Shown in pieces: positions 34,989-46,845 of a stretch of DNA of 64,000 nt. Within the stretch, counting starts at the first letter, position 1; the number at the start of each line of letters is the position of its first letter. The position numbers and the translations under genes were made by a program. A model generated the notes under the pieces. The model had not been told where the DNA came from. It saw only the letters and a program-made list of their open reading frames with translations, and searched no databases. The stretch is from assembly GCA_023897205.1 (NCBI GenBank), contig JAHWDD010000033.1, positions 620,001 to 684,000 of the forward strand, read 5' to 3'. This stretch comes from Exophiala sp. HKRS030 (taxonomy: Eukaryota; Ascomycota; Eurotiomycetes; Chaetothyriales; Herpotrichiellaceae).

Positions 34989-37900
34989 ATGTATCGGATC
35001 GGTGTCGACGTCGGCGGAACCAATACTGACGCAGCGGTCATCGATGTCGACAATACAGACACCCCGACGAGAGGAGTTCTGGCAACATGCAAGACATCGA
35101 CTACATCAAATGTAACAGAAGGTATAAGCACGGCAATTGAGCAAGTTATCGAGAAAGCACAGGTTGACCGCAGCCGGATACTAAATGTTGCTATTGGAAC
35201 CACTCATTTTGTCAATGCTGTTGTTGAAAATGATGCTCGAAGATTGAGCCGTGTAGCAGTCTTCCGACTTTGTGGCCCATATACAAGGAAGGTGTGTTTG
35301 AGAACTCCAGGAGCCTTCTATCCCATTCTTCCTGGATTCAGAGACAAGCAGCTGACACCGTCGAGATTCCTCCCTTTTCGGACTTTCCATACGCACTGAG
35401 AAACATCATCGAGGGACCCTCGTTCTATCTTGATGGCGGTCTCGAAATTGACGGACGTGAAATCGAACCGCTTGATCCTGAACAAGTCAAGCAAGCAGCT
35501 GCGGCCGTCGCCAAAGCAGGAGTATCTCACATCGCAATCGTCGGTGTCTTCTCGGCCCTCGACCATGCCGGTCTTCATGAGCAACGGTGCAAGAGTCTTG
35601 TGCAAGAATACCAACCGCAGATCTCAGTTGTCTGTTCTCATTCTATCGGTGGCTTGGATTTCTTGCCCCGGGAGAATGCCACCATTCTCAACGCTTCGAT
35701 ACTTTCGTTTGCAAGGAAAACCGTAAATGGTTTTCGACAAGCCATGGCAAAGCTCCAGCTTGCAGCACCATTGTACCTTACACAGAATGATGGTACTCTA
35801 CTTGATGCTTCCATTGCCGCTGAACTACCCATCAAAACCTTTGCAAGCGGCCCTACGAATAGCTTGATGGGTGCGGCATACTTGCAAGGATTTGGCTACG
35901 GTGATACACGCATGTCTGACTCACAAGTTCTTGTTGTCGATATCGGTGGCACCACGACAGATATCTGCGCCCTTCTACCGTCGGGATTCCCGCGCCAGGC
36001 TCCAAACTTCGTCGAAGTGGGGGGAATTCGAACTGCCTTTTCCATGCCAGAAGTCCTATCGGTCGGACTTGGTGGTGGAAGTAAAGTCAGGCAACTCGAA
36101 GGAGGTGATAGAGTCTCAGTAGGACCCGACTCCGTGGCACATCGTTTGACAACGGATGCGCTGGTGTTTGGAGGCGATGTTCTGACTTCGACCGATATCG
36201 TGGTCGCGTCCAAGGCAGCGAATATTGGAGACTCGTCCAAGGTAGCTCAGCTATCAGAACAACTTATAGAGAGTGCCAGACTCGACATCAGACGCCAAAT
36301 CGAAAGGGCAATTGAGAACATGAAGGTGTCGGCTGCGCCAGTGACTGTCATCCTGGTAGGCGGCGGATCGGTGCTCGTCAGCGAGCCGTTGACGGGAGTC
36401 CAAGAGGTCCTTCGACCTCCCCATCATGACTCGGCTAATGCTGTCGGTGCGGCGATCGCCAAAGTCGCTGGCGAGGTGGACGTCATTGAGATTCTTGCTG
36501 AGGTACGAGAATCAGACGCCATTCAGAAAGTGACTAGAGCTGCAATTGAGGCTGCTATAGCGAATGGAGCCGATGAACGAGACGTCCAGATTGTTGATGT
36601 CAGGAAAATCCCTCTCCAATATGTTACCAACAAAGCAACCCGATTTGTCATCAAGGCTGTTGGCAGCCTGGCAGTGAGAGATCAACACCTAGAGACTTTC
36701 AACCTCCAACACACAACCCATGCCGTCATGGACGAAGAAGTTGAAGTAGTGGAGACTGCAAAGGCCGAGATACTGGAAGTTGACGGAGGAAACTTGACCA
36801 AACCGGTACTGGGCATAAACCTATCGACATATCGTCCCGAGGTCAAGCACGGAGTCTGGACAATCTCACCGGTCGACATCGAACTAATTGCTTCAGGGGC
36901 CGGAATTTTGGGCACAGGAGGCGGCGGGTCACCCTATCTTATGGCACTGTACACTCTCGATATTCTGCGCCGAGAAGGCAAGGGCAAGATCAGAGTAATC
37001 AAGCCAGAATCCTTGGGCGACGGCGATCTCTGTGTGTTTGGGTCAGGGTATGGTGCTCCGTCAGTGAGTAACGAGCGAGTTGGATCCGGGAGTGACATAT
37101 TCTCGGCAATCGACGCGCTGAATGGGATGCTGAACATCAACGATTTCCAGGGTATCGTCGCGGCTGAAATAGGTGGAGGGAATGGCGTTGTGACCTTCCC
37201 TACCAGTGCGAAGTTCGACAAACCTGTGGTGGACTGCGACTTGATGGGCCGAGCATATCCCACCATTGAACATGTTACAACCTATGTCTATGGTGCTCCT
37301 ATCATGCCTGCCGTGATTGCAGACTGCAAGGGAAACACGGCTGTTGTATTGGTAAGTCAAGACCGGGCACAAATTTCACTCTTGACGGTGTCACCACTCC
37401 TCCCTGGCTCTTTTGAGGAGCAAGATACTCGCCGCGTACTGACGACGAAATAGAAAGCTGAGACAAGCAGTCGCCTCGAGAGGATGGTACGGAGCTTGTG
37501 CATCGAAATGGGAAACTCGGCAGCGGTGGCGACACCTCCTTTAAGAGGAGCGGATATTAAGAAATACAGCATTCCAAATACTGTTTCTCAATCCTGGTAT
37601 CTCGGCCGAGCCGTTCGACTGGCGCGGCAGAACAAGACGGACCTGATTGAAGCGATCGTAAGTCAAGCTCCAACTCCCCTAAGAGGCTGAACTCTTGATA
37701 TTCATTCCTTCACAACTGCCAGAAATCTAACTACTGGACAGGCCGATATTACCCCGGTGACGCTACTATACAGCGGCAAGATCATCGATGTGACCCGCGA
37801 CGTGTCCAAAGGCTACACCATGGGCCGGTGCGTACTGGCTCCACTGTCCGCGGATGAAGACGACGACCAATCTCCCAGTCACAGCGCGACATCATCAACA

Positions 37901-38323
37901 CAAGGCCGCGAGAGTCGCAACCTGGTCATCCCGTTCCAAAACGAATACCTGTATGCCGCGTACCTCAAATCTGCAACGGACACCAGCACCAGCCCATCGG
38001 AAGAAGTTATCTCCTCCGTCCCAGATCTAATCTCGATCCTCGGCGTCGACGGAGAAGCCCTAGGCTCGCCAGACCTACGCTATGGACTTAAAGTCCGTGT
38101 CATCGGCATGCCGGCGCATCCGCTGTGGACAGACGATCCACGAGCGTTGAAGGTCGGAGGGCCTGAGTTCTTCAACTTGGGCTTCGAATTCAACAGGAGT
38201 GGCAGTCTGGGCAGCTATCGAAAGCCGAGGAGCGTCATTGATGAGTTTGGTGGTGGGTTCGAAGGAGGTGGTACGGTTGGTGAAGGTGGTGCTACAACCG
38301 GTCCTACCGACGAGTGCACCTGA
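34989..38323 (+). CDS. Hydantoinase/oxoprolinase-DUF917 fusion enzyme
   Basis: ATP-dependent ring-opening hydrolase family (HyuA/5-oxoprolinase type). Four exons; introns 35292-35365, 37352-37453 and 37658-37741; 1024 aa, divisible by three. Starts MYRIGVDVGGTNTDAAVIDV at 34989. The N-terminal actin-like ATP domain has GVDVGGTNTD and IGTTHFVNAVVE. The hydantoinase_A core has LVVDIGGTTTDICAL, VGLGGGSKV and VILVGGGSVLVSEP. From about residue 600 a DUF917-type domain follows, with GAGILGTGGGGSPYLMAL, MGRAYPTIEHVTTYVYGAP, CIEMGNSAAVATPPLRGADI and PNTVSQSWYLGRAV. This A-plus-DUF917 fusion is known in fungi. The tail is Gly-rich. With the divergent NCS1 permease it may use an imported hydantoin-like compound as a nitrogen source; the substrate is inferred, not shown. 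Confidence 0.88.
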
Positions 38324-38937
38324 ACACTGCCACTCTGAGCTTGGAGCCATATGGCAATCCAAAGACAGGGGTTTCAAGAACAATGCACCGGAAGTGGGGG
38401 ATCGAGATAGAGGGAGGTAAGAATGTATGTGGAAGGGATACACGAGTCAGACGAGTGCATACAAGGGAGACGCTGCAAGTTGCACAAAGCGTTGCGTAGA
38501 TTCATGCTGGTCTTGTTGACATTGCATAGCATCGTAATAAGAGCTTCTATCCTACTTCGAACACGTAAAGGTCTTTTCTCCGAGGACTGCTTCGACATTG
38601 GTAGATGTAGATTGGTTGATAGATCGTTGACTTATGCTCCAGCTGACTATGGCCACGCTGCCATGAGCTACGAGCAAAATCTTTGTGCCAGCCCAGAACT
38701 ATTTGTCTTGCTGACCAAACTAGTAGTATGATATATGGTACAAAGGTCACTCCAGCTCGGACCAAGAACATGGCTGGCTATGGCAAATTCCATGTGCCAA
38801 ATGAAGCTAGATGAAGCTTTGAATCTCGTCATTCCTGTTACTCGTGTCGTATGGTACAAGCATAACTATTTCACAGCGTTGCGCGTCGTTGTATGTCAAA
38901 AGATCTCTGCATCCGTGAGGCGGGCTGATAGCCAATA
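38324..38937. other. Convergent intergenic
   Basis: 3' flanks of the hydantoinase and PTA1 genes. No further gene recognised. Confidence 0.5.
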
Positions 38938-41442
38938 TCAGGTAGGGGCAACCACAGGTGGTCGGGCGTTTCTCTTTCGAGGGTCACTGACTAGTGGCGG
39001 TGGACTTGACACGGGTTGCTCTTTCGAAGTCACCAGAGTTTCATTTTTGTAACCATTTGTTGCAGTTCCGTTTTGACCGTTCAGTTGATCACCCGCGCAA
39101 TCTGCAGGTCTCGGTGCGGTATTTATCTCCAGAAAGCCAGGCCTCCACTTCGTGAGAACCTTCGCGGCTGCTTTCTTAACTTGTTCATCTCCTTCATGCC
39201 AGATACTCTCCATCGTATCCAGCACCACGCCTCGAGCAGGCGGGCGTAGCATCAATAGATATTGCATCGACAGAATACACATGGTGACGCGTTCGGGGTC
39301 TCTGGTCAGAGTCTTAATTCTGTCCAGAAGATCTCGGTCAATTGAAGGGATTTCGGACACGAATCGTATCAGAAGATTCTTGTCTCTTGCATCTAGATAA
39401 GGAAGTAGTCGATCGATCACTTGGTTGACCCAACGGGAATAATTCGGTAGGCTCGCAAGTTCTGGATGAGCCTTTGCAGCAAGTTTATCTGCATACCACT
39501 CCTCAGTGAGCCATGAAATGGCAAGGTTTAATCGTGGGCGGAAATCATCCATGATATACATGAACAACATCTGGCGAATACGGTTCGCAAGGGTTGAGGA
39601 GTCAAAATGTCTTAGTTCTTGCTTGACGGTAGGCGCCCCCTCACTGTCATCGATCAAAGCCTCGGCAAAGTCTTCCAGACCTGCTGGAGATCGTGTAGCA
39701 AGACGTACAAGCATCGTAACCCAGGAGTCTCTATCATTTGTGCTTGCTGCTAAGCGATTGAAACCCATTTTCTGCTTGGCGCTTATTTGACCAGCGCTAT
39801 CGAGAGACGCAACGATCTGGTATAGATGAGATATGCTCTGCTCAGAAACCACGACAAGTTCATCGTTGGTCAGAGGCGGAGGTTTGGGCAGTTCAAAGGG
39901 GCCAAGGTCAAGAGCAGGTTGAGCAAGATGTTCCACAGCTTGCTCTGTTGCTGTCTCCGCGACAGGATCTCCACTAGAAACAAACTCTGGATCGTAATCA
40001 TCGTCGTCATCGATACCGGTTGGGCCAGCCATAGGAATATCCGGTATTGGAGTAGGTTGCTGAACTTTCTGCAAATGCGCATATCTGGCTCGAATGGCTT
40101 CAATAGCCAGATCAAGAGCATTCGAATCAACATACTGCAAAAGCACAGCTGTCACGTCACTAACGCTATCAGCAGGCAAGAGGGTGACATCAAATTGTTT
40201 GACATGGGGGTCTTCGGTGAGGGTAAAGAGGTGGGCGAAAGTATTTGGTGGCGGCGGCATGGGAGGAAAGCTGTGCACTCCGCTTATCAGCTTTTGTCTC
40301 TTGACTTCATCGAGTCCATCTGTAGGCTCTGCTGGACGTTTATGGGCGGTAGGATCGGCAAAAACGACGTTCCGAGATTGTTGTAGTCGCATAAGATATT
40401 GTTGGATCTTCTGTTCCATGGGATGATTCGGGGCGGCTCTCAGGACCCATCTTAACAATGCTCTCGTGGTTCTTTCCATGGACCTGATCATGACCATGAT
40501 TTTGGGTGTCATCGGTGAGTTTCCTTGCTTCATTGGGTTGAACCCGAGTACAGCGGAGATGATCTTGCTGGATATGGGGGGCCGAGTTCGAATCAGAACC
40601 GCGAGACAGTTAAGAGTGGCATCGACAATGATGGGATCACTACCCTGGTTAGTCTTCTCTTCATGCGGAGGACCACGTTGTACGTACGTCGAATTCTCTT
40701 GAAAGACGCTAAGCAACCTATCCAGCAATGCAGATGCTTCAGCCTCGAGATTTGGTAATTGTAACACAGGGTGGTTCCGGGGTACGAGGGAAATGGAGGT
40801 CTCATTTTGGTCGGGTCGCTAGGCGAGGTCAGTTTGATAGTCGAAGGAAGTGAGGGAGGGTATGTACTGACTCGAGGGTCTGCAATTAAGCCAGGAGTTT
40901 CGACTTGTACCACCTTTTGGACGAATTTTATGCAACAGATACGAATTGCAGAGGGGGCTGAGTCCATGCGCTTCAGGATATTCAACTTAATGGCACTGAT
41001 ATCTTGCCAAAGTGCCACTTCGTTCGGTCGTGCAACACTGAGCAAATTCGTTAGAGGCATAGTCGTTATCGACACTTGTCAAAGGCGCAACATCATTTAC
41101 GTACATTCTTCGAAAGACTAGAGGATATAGACTTGCAGCTGCTTGAACTGCGCTCTTGACCACCGCAAGGTCCTCGGACGGATTGTCGAGAAAGGCCTTT
41201 AGTGTTGGAAGAACCTCTGCCGACAGTTGCTCTTTCTGGGCGGCTGGAAGGGAAGGACTTGCAAAGGCTTCAGCGAGAAAATCTGCGCCCCATCGACGAA
41301 CGTCGATCGAAGCAGCAGGACCGATGATAGGGATGATTCCAGGAAGGACCTGGTTGTAGACTTGAGGGTCTCCTAGGGCAAGTTTACGAGCTTGTTCAAG
41401 CTGAGGAATCATGTCCACAGCTGGAACTGTAGGCGCAGCCAT
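38938..41442 (-). CDS. PTA1: Symplekin/Pta1, mRNA 3'-end processing scaffold
   Basis: Nuclear scaffold of the cleavage and polyadenylation complex. Four exons; introns 41038-41104 (GTACGT donor), 40819-40871 and a short one at 40645-40683; 781 aa, divisible by three. Starts MAAPTVPAVDMIPQLEQARK at 41442. The N-terminal HEAT-like part reads VKSAVQAAASLYPLVFRRIV, then LWQDISAIKLNILKRMDSAP and RICCIKFVQKVVQVETPG, which are the most conserved symplekin/Pta1 blocks. SDPIIVDATLNCLAVLIRTRP and SMERTTRALLRWVLR follow, then a basic RPAEPTDGLDEVKRQKL segment and an acidic DDDDYDPEF patch. The C-terminal helical half ends before a low-complexity tail (RKRNARPPVVAPT). The third intron (39 nt) is unusually short, but it is needed to keep the frame. 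Confidence 0.88.
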
Positions 41443-42346
41443 GGTGAAAGACTGAAGTGACTATTGACTGTTGTCCGGCCTTAGCACGATGAGCCGATGG
41501 GCAATGTCACTAAACTACAGAAGAGCAGGCGTCCGTCGTCAAGAGTCTCGTGGTTGATGGTGCGAGGTAGGGTGTTCTGAATAGTCGGCATTTGTCGAGA
41601 ATGCGAATTCGATGGTTGATGAAGTAAAAGTTACAGCGTTGTTTCCATCTGAGTTGAAGAGGCACGCGGAGGAGAAAGGTGAGAATCAAACTGCGGAAAA
41701 GGCGTAGGAGCAGTTGCAACCGGTTTCAGTGCCGATGCGGAATGAGGCTGAAGTCGAATGTGTGAATTAAAGAATATGAAAGTGCGCAAAAGGGAGGAGC
41801 GATTCTTGAACGTTTCAGCACGAAGGAGCGATCAAGATTCCTGATGATGTCGACACGCACGCCGTGACAACAACCGGAAGGTGGCTGCATCACAGTAGCA
41901 CTTACCTTTTTCGGTTAGCCGGAACGGAAATACCTACGGAATACAGTGGCATGAGGTACGGCAGGCACTGAACCAACGACAGAATACACATGGTCGAGGG
42001 GCCGATCAGGGATTCCCCAGTTAAGCATGTCACTGTCCGGACTGCTGTTAGGCAGCCACTCCAGGTTCCTCGGTAGGCGCCTTAGGTCCTTTATTCCATC
42101 CTTGAGGCCTAACCATGCCTGTGGTCTGATTTCCCGGCGGCAACATCACCCCAAAGCAATGCATTCTCACCCTTTTCGATCTTCTGATCAGACATGCTGA
42201 AAAAGGCACAAATACAAGCATGATGTTGTTGCGCCCGCGCAGTTGACTAAGCGGTCTCTCTTACAGATGTTTGCAGCTTAAACGGATCCTAATAGTAAAT
42301 TTTGGATTGCTGGATTATGTAGATGCCATCACCGAAGACGAACCCA
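41443..42346. other. Intergenic
   Basis: PTA1 5' flank and ABC transporter 3' flank. No gene recognised. Confidence 0.5.
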
Positions 42347-44331
42347 TCAACGTATCCTCAATCGCAACGCCGCATATCCTAGAATGCGATATGCTACAAT
42401 GATTCCGACCATGATAGCGATCCACTCACCAACCTTCCTGTCCGTGTATGAATAGTGGTATGCCTTGAGAACAGCAGTACCACGTATCTTTCCAATTGCC
42501 TCCAAATCACTGGGATACATGCACTGAAACCCTGCTGTGGTCCTTGCACAGTCCCAGATGGTACTTCTGAACTGATTGACCATCATGCCCTGAAACACAT
42601 AAGCTTGATAGTCGATATAGTGGAAGACGTATTTCCAGAAAACATTTAGTGTTCCCAAGGGGACCATGAATCCATCCACGCACATCCACAAGCCATTGGC
42701 AAATGCGGTAACGGCCAGAGAGACCACGAAAATTGGAAAGATACTGGACACCAACACCACAAGACCCTCTGCGGCTAGAAGATCCAGGAATAGCCACAAC
42801 ACCCACATCCAAAAGCCCCCAGCAGTGGGGTGGAAGTTGCCCAGCCAGTAGGTGATGATCGAGAACATCAACGCAATGATAAACAGCCAGGGGATACCGA
42901 CTAGGGCATTTGCAATGGTGAATGGCAATGCTCCATACAAACCATTTGCTCGTTCCTTACGAAAAGTGTGAAGGTCTTCAATAATGGATGGAACATAGGC
43001 AACTGCCATGAAGGACATAAAAGCCCCACCGAAAAAGATCGCATTGGTGAATGGTTGGATCGAGTCTTGCTCATAGGATAAACGGAGCCATATGGTTCCT
43101 AGGTCTGTATTAGTAGGTCTATCAACTCTGTAGGACATCTCAACTCACCCATCATTATGGCGAGACCAAAGTACATGGCAACTCTGGTCCCATACGCGAT
43201 GACGTCTCGGTACGACTTGATAAAATTCCGATGCAAGAGAACAAACGATGTGTGCAAGAAGTGTGGCCGTCTGCCTTTGATTCCACTGATCTGTGTCTCC
43301 GCGATCGAAGGTTGTGAGGTTGAAGTTTGCAATGCCTTGATCTCACTTGATGATGTCCATGATTCCTGAACGAGTGTGGAACGACCGGCGAATTCGGAAT
43401 CCGATTGAACAAAGTCATGATTGACAAGGTCGAGAAGGTACTCGGCCGGATTGATATGAACTGGTATAGGTTGCCCAATCTTATCAAAGTATGTCTCCAC
43501 ACCGCTAACTGGACCAAAATAACAGGTTTTGCCTTCAGAAAGGAGCATGAGCTGATCGAAGAGCTGGAAAGTGGTGGTAGACGGTTGATGGATGGAAGCG
43601 ATTACGATGAGTCGGTGTCGTTCAGCAACCAGCTTGATATATTTCACAACCTCCAGACTCGCCGTTGAGTCAAGCCCACTAGTTGGCTCGTCAAGGAAAA
43701 GAATCTTGGGCGATGTGACCAGTTGACTTGCGACACTCAGCCGGCGCTTTTGCCCACCGCTAAGACCCTTTCTGAGCGGAGTACCGACAACAGTATCAGC
43801 TTGTCGATGGAGACCGAACGACTCGATGAGTTGGTCCACTCTTTGTACCCGTTGTGACTTTGTCATGCCCGATGCGAATGCAAGACGTGCAGAGAAGTCA
43901 ATAGTCTCCTTGACTGTCAAGATACCGATCAAAGCGTCTTCTTGCTCCACGTATGAGGAAACCTTTTGGATGGTGCTTCTGTCTGTTGCTTCTCCATTGA
44001 GCATAATCGAGCCCGATATCTCGGCAGCCATTGACGATGTCCGATGAGCAAGAACATTCAACAGGGTGGTCTTACCACTGCCACTCGGGCCCATTAAGGC
44101 GACGACATTACCCGCCTCGATAAAGCCATGGTTTGAATGTATGATTTGCAGCGGTGATTTGGTCTTCCGGTCTTTGACGATAACAGAAACATTGGACCAT
44201 GAAAAGCTGTCAACAATCTGATTCGTCAACCCATCAGTTGAACAGTTCCCCTTCTCTAGATCTTCGACTGCAACATCCTTATGTGGCGGCTCGTCCATCG
44301 TATGTTTGAGGTTAGAATGCGGGTTGTCCAT
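42347..44331 (-). CDS. ABCG-type half-transporter
   Basis: Membrane half-transporter of the ABCG/WBC group, expected to dimerise and export lipids, sterols or drugs. One intron (43099-43148, 50 nt); 644 aa, divisible by three. Start chosen at ATG 44331 (MDNPHSNLKHTMDEPPHKDV). The nucleotide-binding domain comes first (reverse order to MDR transporters): Walker A MGPSGSGKTTLLNVL, Q-loop VEQEDALIG, signature GLSGGQKRRLSVASQL, Walker B ILFLDEPTSGLD, H-loop IASIHQPS. Then a linker and about six membrane helices (SFMAVAYVPSIIEDL, KERANGLYGALPFTIANALV, MWVLWLFLDLLAAEGLVVLV), and a C-terminal Cys-containing loop before the last helix. It is similar to the short fungal ABCG proteins. Substrate unknown. 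Confidence 0.92.
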
Positions 44332-45105
44332 ATTGGAGCAGCCTCGCTGGATTTGGGGACGTATGAATCTGATTAACCTGATCGTCAACGGGACTTGAAT
44401 GACGCGTAGCACACCGTCAAGAAATAAGAAGTGTTGACGCGAATGAAATCAAAATCAAAAACAAAAACTTCAGGCAAATTTTGACTATTTAACCATGCTA
44501 TCAAGCAACGAGCCTACCGTTCATTATGTTCAGCCCCTTGAGCATTGGCCGGTGAAGCCCGAGGACAGGTCCTACAGGCCGACATGACTTGGTGGAGACC
44601 GTGCATCGTTCCCGGGCACACCGTCAAGTGGCGGCCTGAAAAGAGATTCTGGCATGACTGCAGCGAGTTAGATCTCAAAGAGTACGAGGCTTCGTGGCAG
44701 ATAAATGAGAAAGGCTGAAGCTGAAACTCGTATTCTTCGGCGACCACAACTATGGGGTACGTACACACGAACACTGCATGTGCAGTGACTCGGGGTTTTC
44801 GGCATTCCTTCCCCAATTTATCGTGCTTCTTCACGTGACACAAAGACTTTCGCCGACTAGCCGTGCCCGCGAAATTCACGTCGCCGACTCCAACTGTCGT
44901 CCAAAATAATGTTGTGTGTCTCAATCTCGCAACCCGAAGACGAAGCATTTTTGAGAATGGAACTGCCAGACGAGTTCATTCTCCTATTCCGACAGACAAA
45001 TCTACGCTAAACATTGACCCTCTTACTTCCCGCGAATTCGGACCCATTCCACCTGCTCGGACTGTGTTCTGCTCAAAGCCAGCCTATCTTCCAATCATCG
45101 CAACC
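44332..45105. promoter_or_regulatory. Divergent ABCG / PRP4 region
   Basis: Holds both 5' flanks. The plus-strand frame is open from 44863, in phase with PRP4, but that part lacks any family resemblance and the conserved start is MMHPARK at 45106. Confidence 0.45.
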
Positions 45106-46845
45106 ATGATGCATCCTGCGCGCAAGGCCTATGTGGAGGATGATCCTCAGGTAAGAATATGTCATTTTCCCCATCTGACATTTGCCGATGTTCACAATTT
45201 GCGACGAAGGCTCGGTCATCTGATCGAAATAGACGAAAGGCTTTATATGAAGTCCACGCTGACGGTCGTGGTTGAGCAACAGGATGTTGAGATGGGTGTT
45301 GATCTAGCAAATATCCGTAGGTCTGCCTTGAGATCGAGTGAATGCGTCCTGACTTCGTCTATAGCACTCGACCGAAATTATGACATGCCAACTGGTGCTA
45401 CCGGCGTGGCCCCGGAAAAGGCCTCAGCCATCCTTTCCCAGTTCGACCGCAAGCGACGTCTTGCTCAGATTGCTGTGCCAACCGATGATGCAAGAGTTAG
45501 AGCTCGTCTACGGGAAATGGGCGAGCCCATCACCTTATTCGGCGAGGATCTAGCCGATCGCAGAGATCGTCTACGACAACTTATGCTAGACGAGACAGAG
45601 GGTCAGGATGGTCATGTGGAAGATATTAAAATGCAAGACGCGGAAGACCATGTTGATCAAGAGGAGGAGTTCTATACGGAAGGCATCCCAGACTTGCTCC
45701 AAGCTAGAAGATATGTTGCCAAATACTCCTTGCCAAAGGCCCGTGAAAGGATCAAGCGTCAGAGAGAAGATTCTGCCATACCGCTACGAACCCACATCAA
45801 GCACCGAAAAGAAATCAAGGAACGACTTCAGGGATCCGAATTGTTTGGTACACAAATTGCTGGAGAGCGTCCTGTTAGCATCACACGATTTGCTCCAAAC
45901 GGTGAGATTGTTGCAGCAGGGAACTGGGGCGGAGGTATCAAGTTACTCGATGTTCCGAACCTGAATGAAAAGGCCACCTTGCGTGGGCACACTGGAATCG
46001 TGGGCGGCATTACATGGTATCCCGGCGCAACGATTGAAGGATCAAACGTCTCTTCGGACTCGTTGAATCTCGCAAGTGGCGCCGGAGGACAAGGAGGGGC
46101 CAGTGATATTCATTTCTGGAGCTTGAATAAGGATACCCCGATTTCGACGTTACAGGGACATACCGATCGTGTTTGTCGTGTCGAGTTTCATCCTTCAGGA
46201 AAGTACCTCGCCTCTGCATCCTTCGATACCACATGGCGTCTCTGGGACGTTGAAACTACCACAGAATTACTTTTACAAGAAGGTCATTCTCGCCAAGTCT
46301 TTACTGTCAGCTTCAATTCGGATGGCTCGCTTCTTGCAAGTGGCGGATTTGATAGTATTGGCCGCATTTGGGATCTCAGAACAGGTCGAACTGTTATGAT
46401 TCTCGACGGCCATATCAGAGAGATTTTCAGTCTCGATTGGGGTGTTGATGGTTATCGTGTCCTATCAGGCTCTGGTGATGGCTTCGTCAAATGCTGGGAT
46501 ATCCGCCAGGTTCGCGCCGTTGGTTCTATTGGTGCCCACAACGGAAATGTTTCAGACTTGAGGTGGTATAAAGGCACCGACATGGATGCATCTTCTCTGA
46601 TAGAATCGACTGGTGTCAGGCAAGAGTACAATCCTCGCAAGGCCGGAACGTTCTTTGTCTCCTGTGGCTTCGACAAGAATATCAACATCTATTCTGCAGA
46701 CGATTGGGCGCTCACCAAGAGACTCAGTGGTCATTCAGGAAATGTTCTCAGTGTTGATGTCAGTACGGATTCAAAATGGATCGCCAGTAGCGGCCACGAC
46801 CGCACTGTCAAGCTTTGGGGCCGTGAGGACGGGCAAGGTATTTGA
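45106..46845 (+). CDS. PRP4: Prp4, U4/U6 snRNP WD40 splicing factor
   Basis: Core component of the U4/U6.U5 tri-snRNP. Starts MMHPARKAYVEDDPQ at 45106. Two introns are proposed: 45151-45209 (59 nt, GTAAGA) and 45271-45364 (94 nt, acceptor TCTATAG with CTGAC branch). They join to SSDRNRRKALYEVHADGR, then ASAILSQFDRKRRLAQIAVP, giving 528 aa divisible by three. The SFM/PRP4-like motif is IAVPTDDARVRARLREMGEP followed by ITLFGEDLADRRDRLRQL. Seven WD40 repeats fill the C-terminal half, ending KWIASSGHDRTVKLWGRED. The two introns together are 153 nt and contain no in-frame stop, so the unspliced frame also stays open; a purely frame-based annotation would miss them. The second donor (GTTGAG) is weak and could be placed a few bases earlier. 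Confidence 0.9.
   Translation: MMHPARKAYVEDDPQVRICHFPHLTFADVHNLRRRLGHLIEIDERLYMKSTLTVVVEQQDVEMGVDLANIRRSALRSSECVLTSSIALDRNYDMPTGATGVAPEKASAILSQFDRKRRLAQIAVPTDDARVRARLREMGEPITLFGEDLADRRDRLRQLMLDETEGQDGHVEDIKMQDAEDHVDQEEEFYTEGIPDLLQARRYVAKYSLPKARERIKRQREDSAIPLRTHIKHRKEIKERLQGSELFGTQIAGERPVSITRFAPNGEIVAAGNWGGGIKLLDVPNLNEKATLRGHTGIVGGITWYPGATIEGSNVSSDSLNLASGAGGQGGASDIHFWSLNKDTPISTLQGHTDRVCRVEFHPSGKYLASASFDTTWRLWDVETTTELLLQEGHSRQVFTVSFNSDGSLLASGGFDSIGRIWDLRTGRTVMILDGHIREIFSLDWGVDGYRVLSGSGDGFVKCWDIRQVRAVGSIGAHNGNVSDLRWYKGTDMDASSLIESTGVRQEYNPRKAGTFFVSCGFDKNINIYSADDWALTKRLSGHSGNVLSVDVSTDSKWIASSGHDRTVKLWGREDGQGI

Noticed and set aside
44863..45105. In-frame N-terminal extension of PRP4
   Set aside because: Prp4 proteins begin at the MHPARK block (45106); the extension shows no conservation and has leader-like composition.
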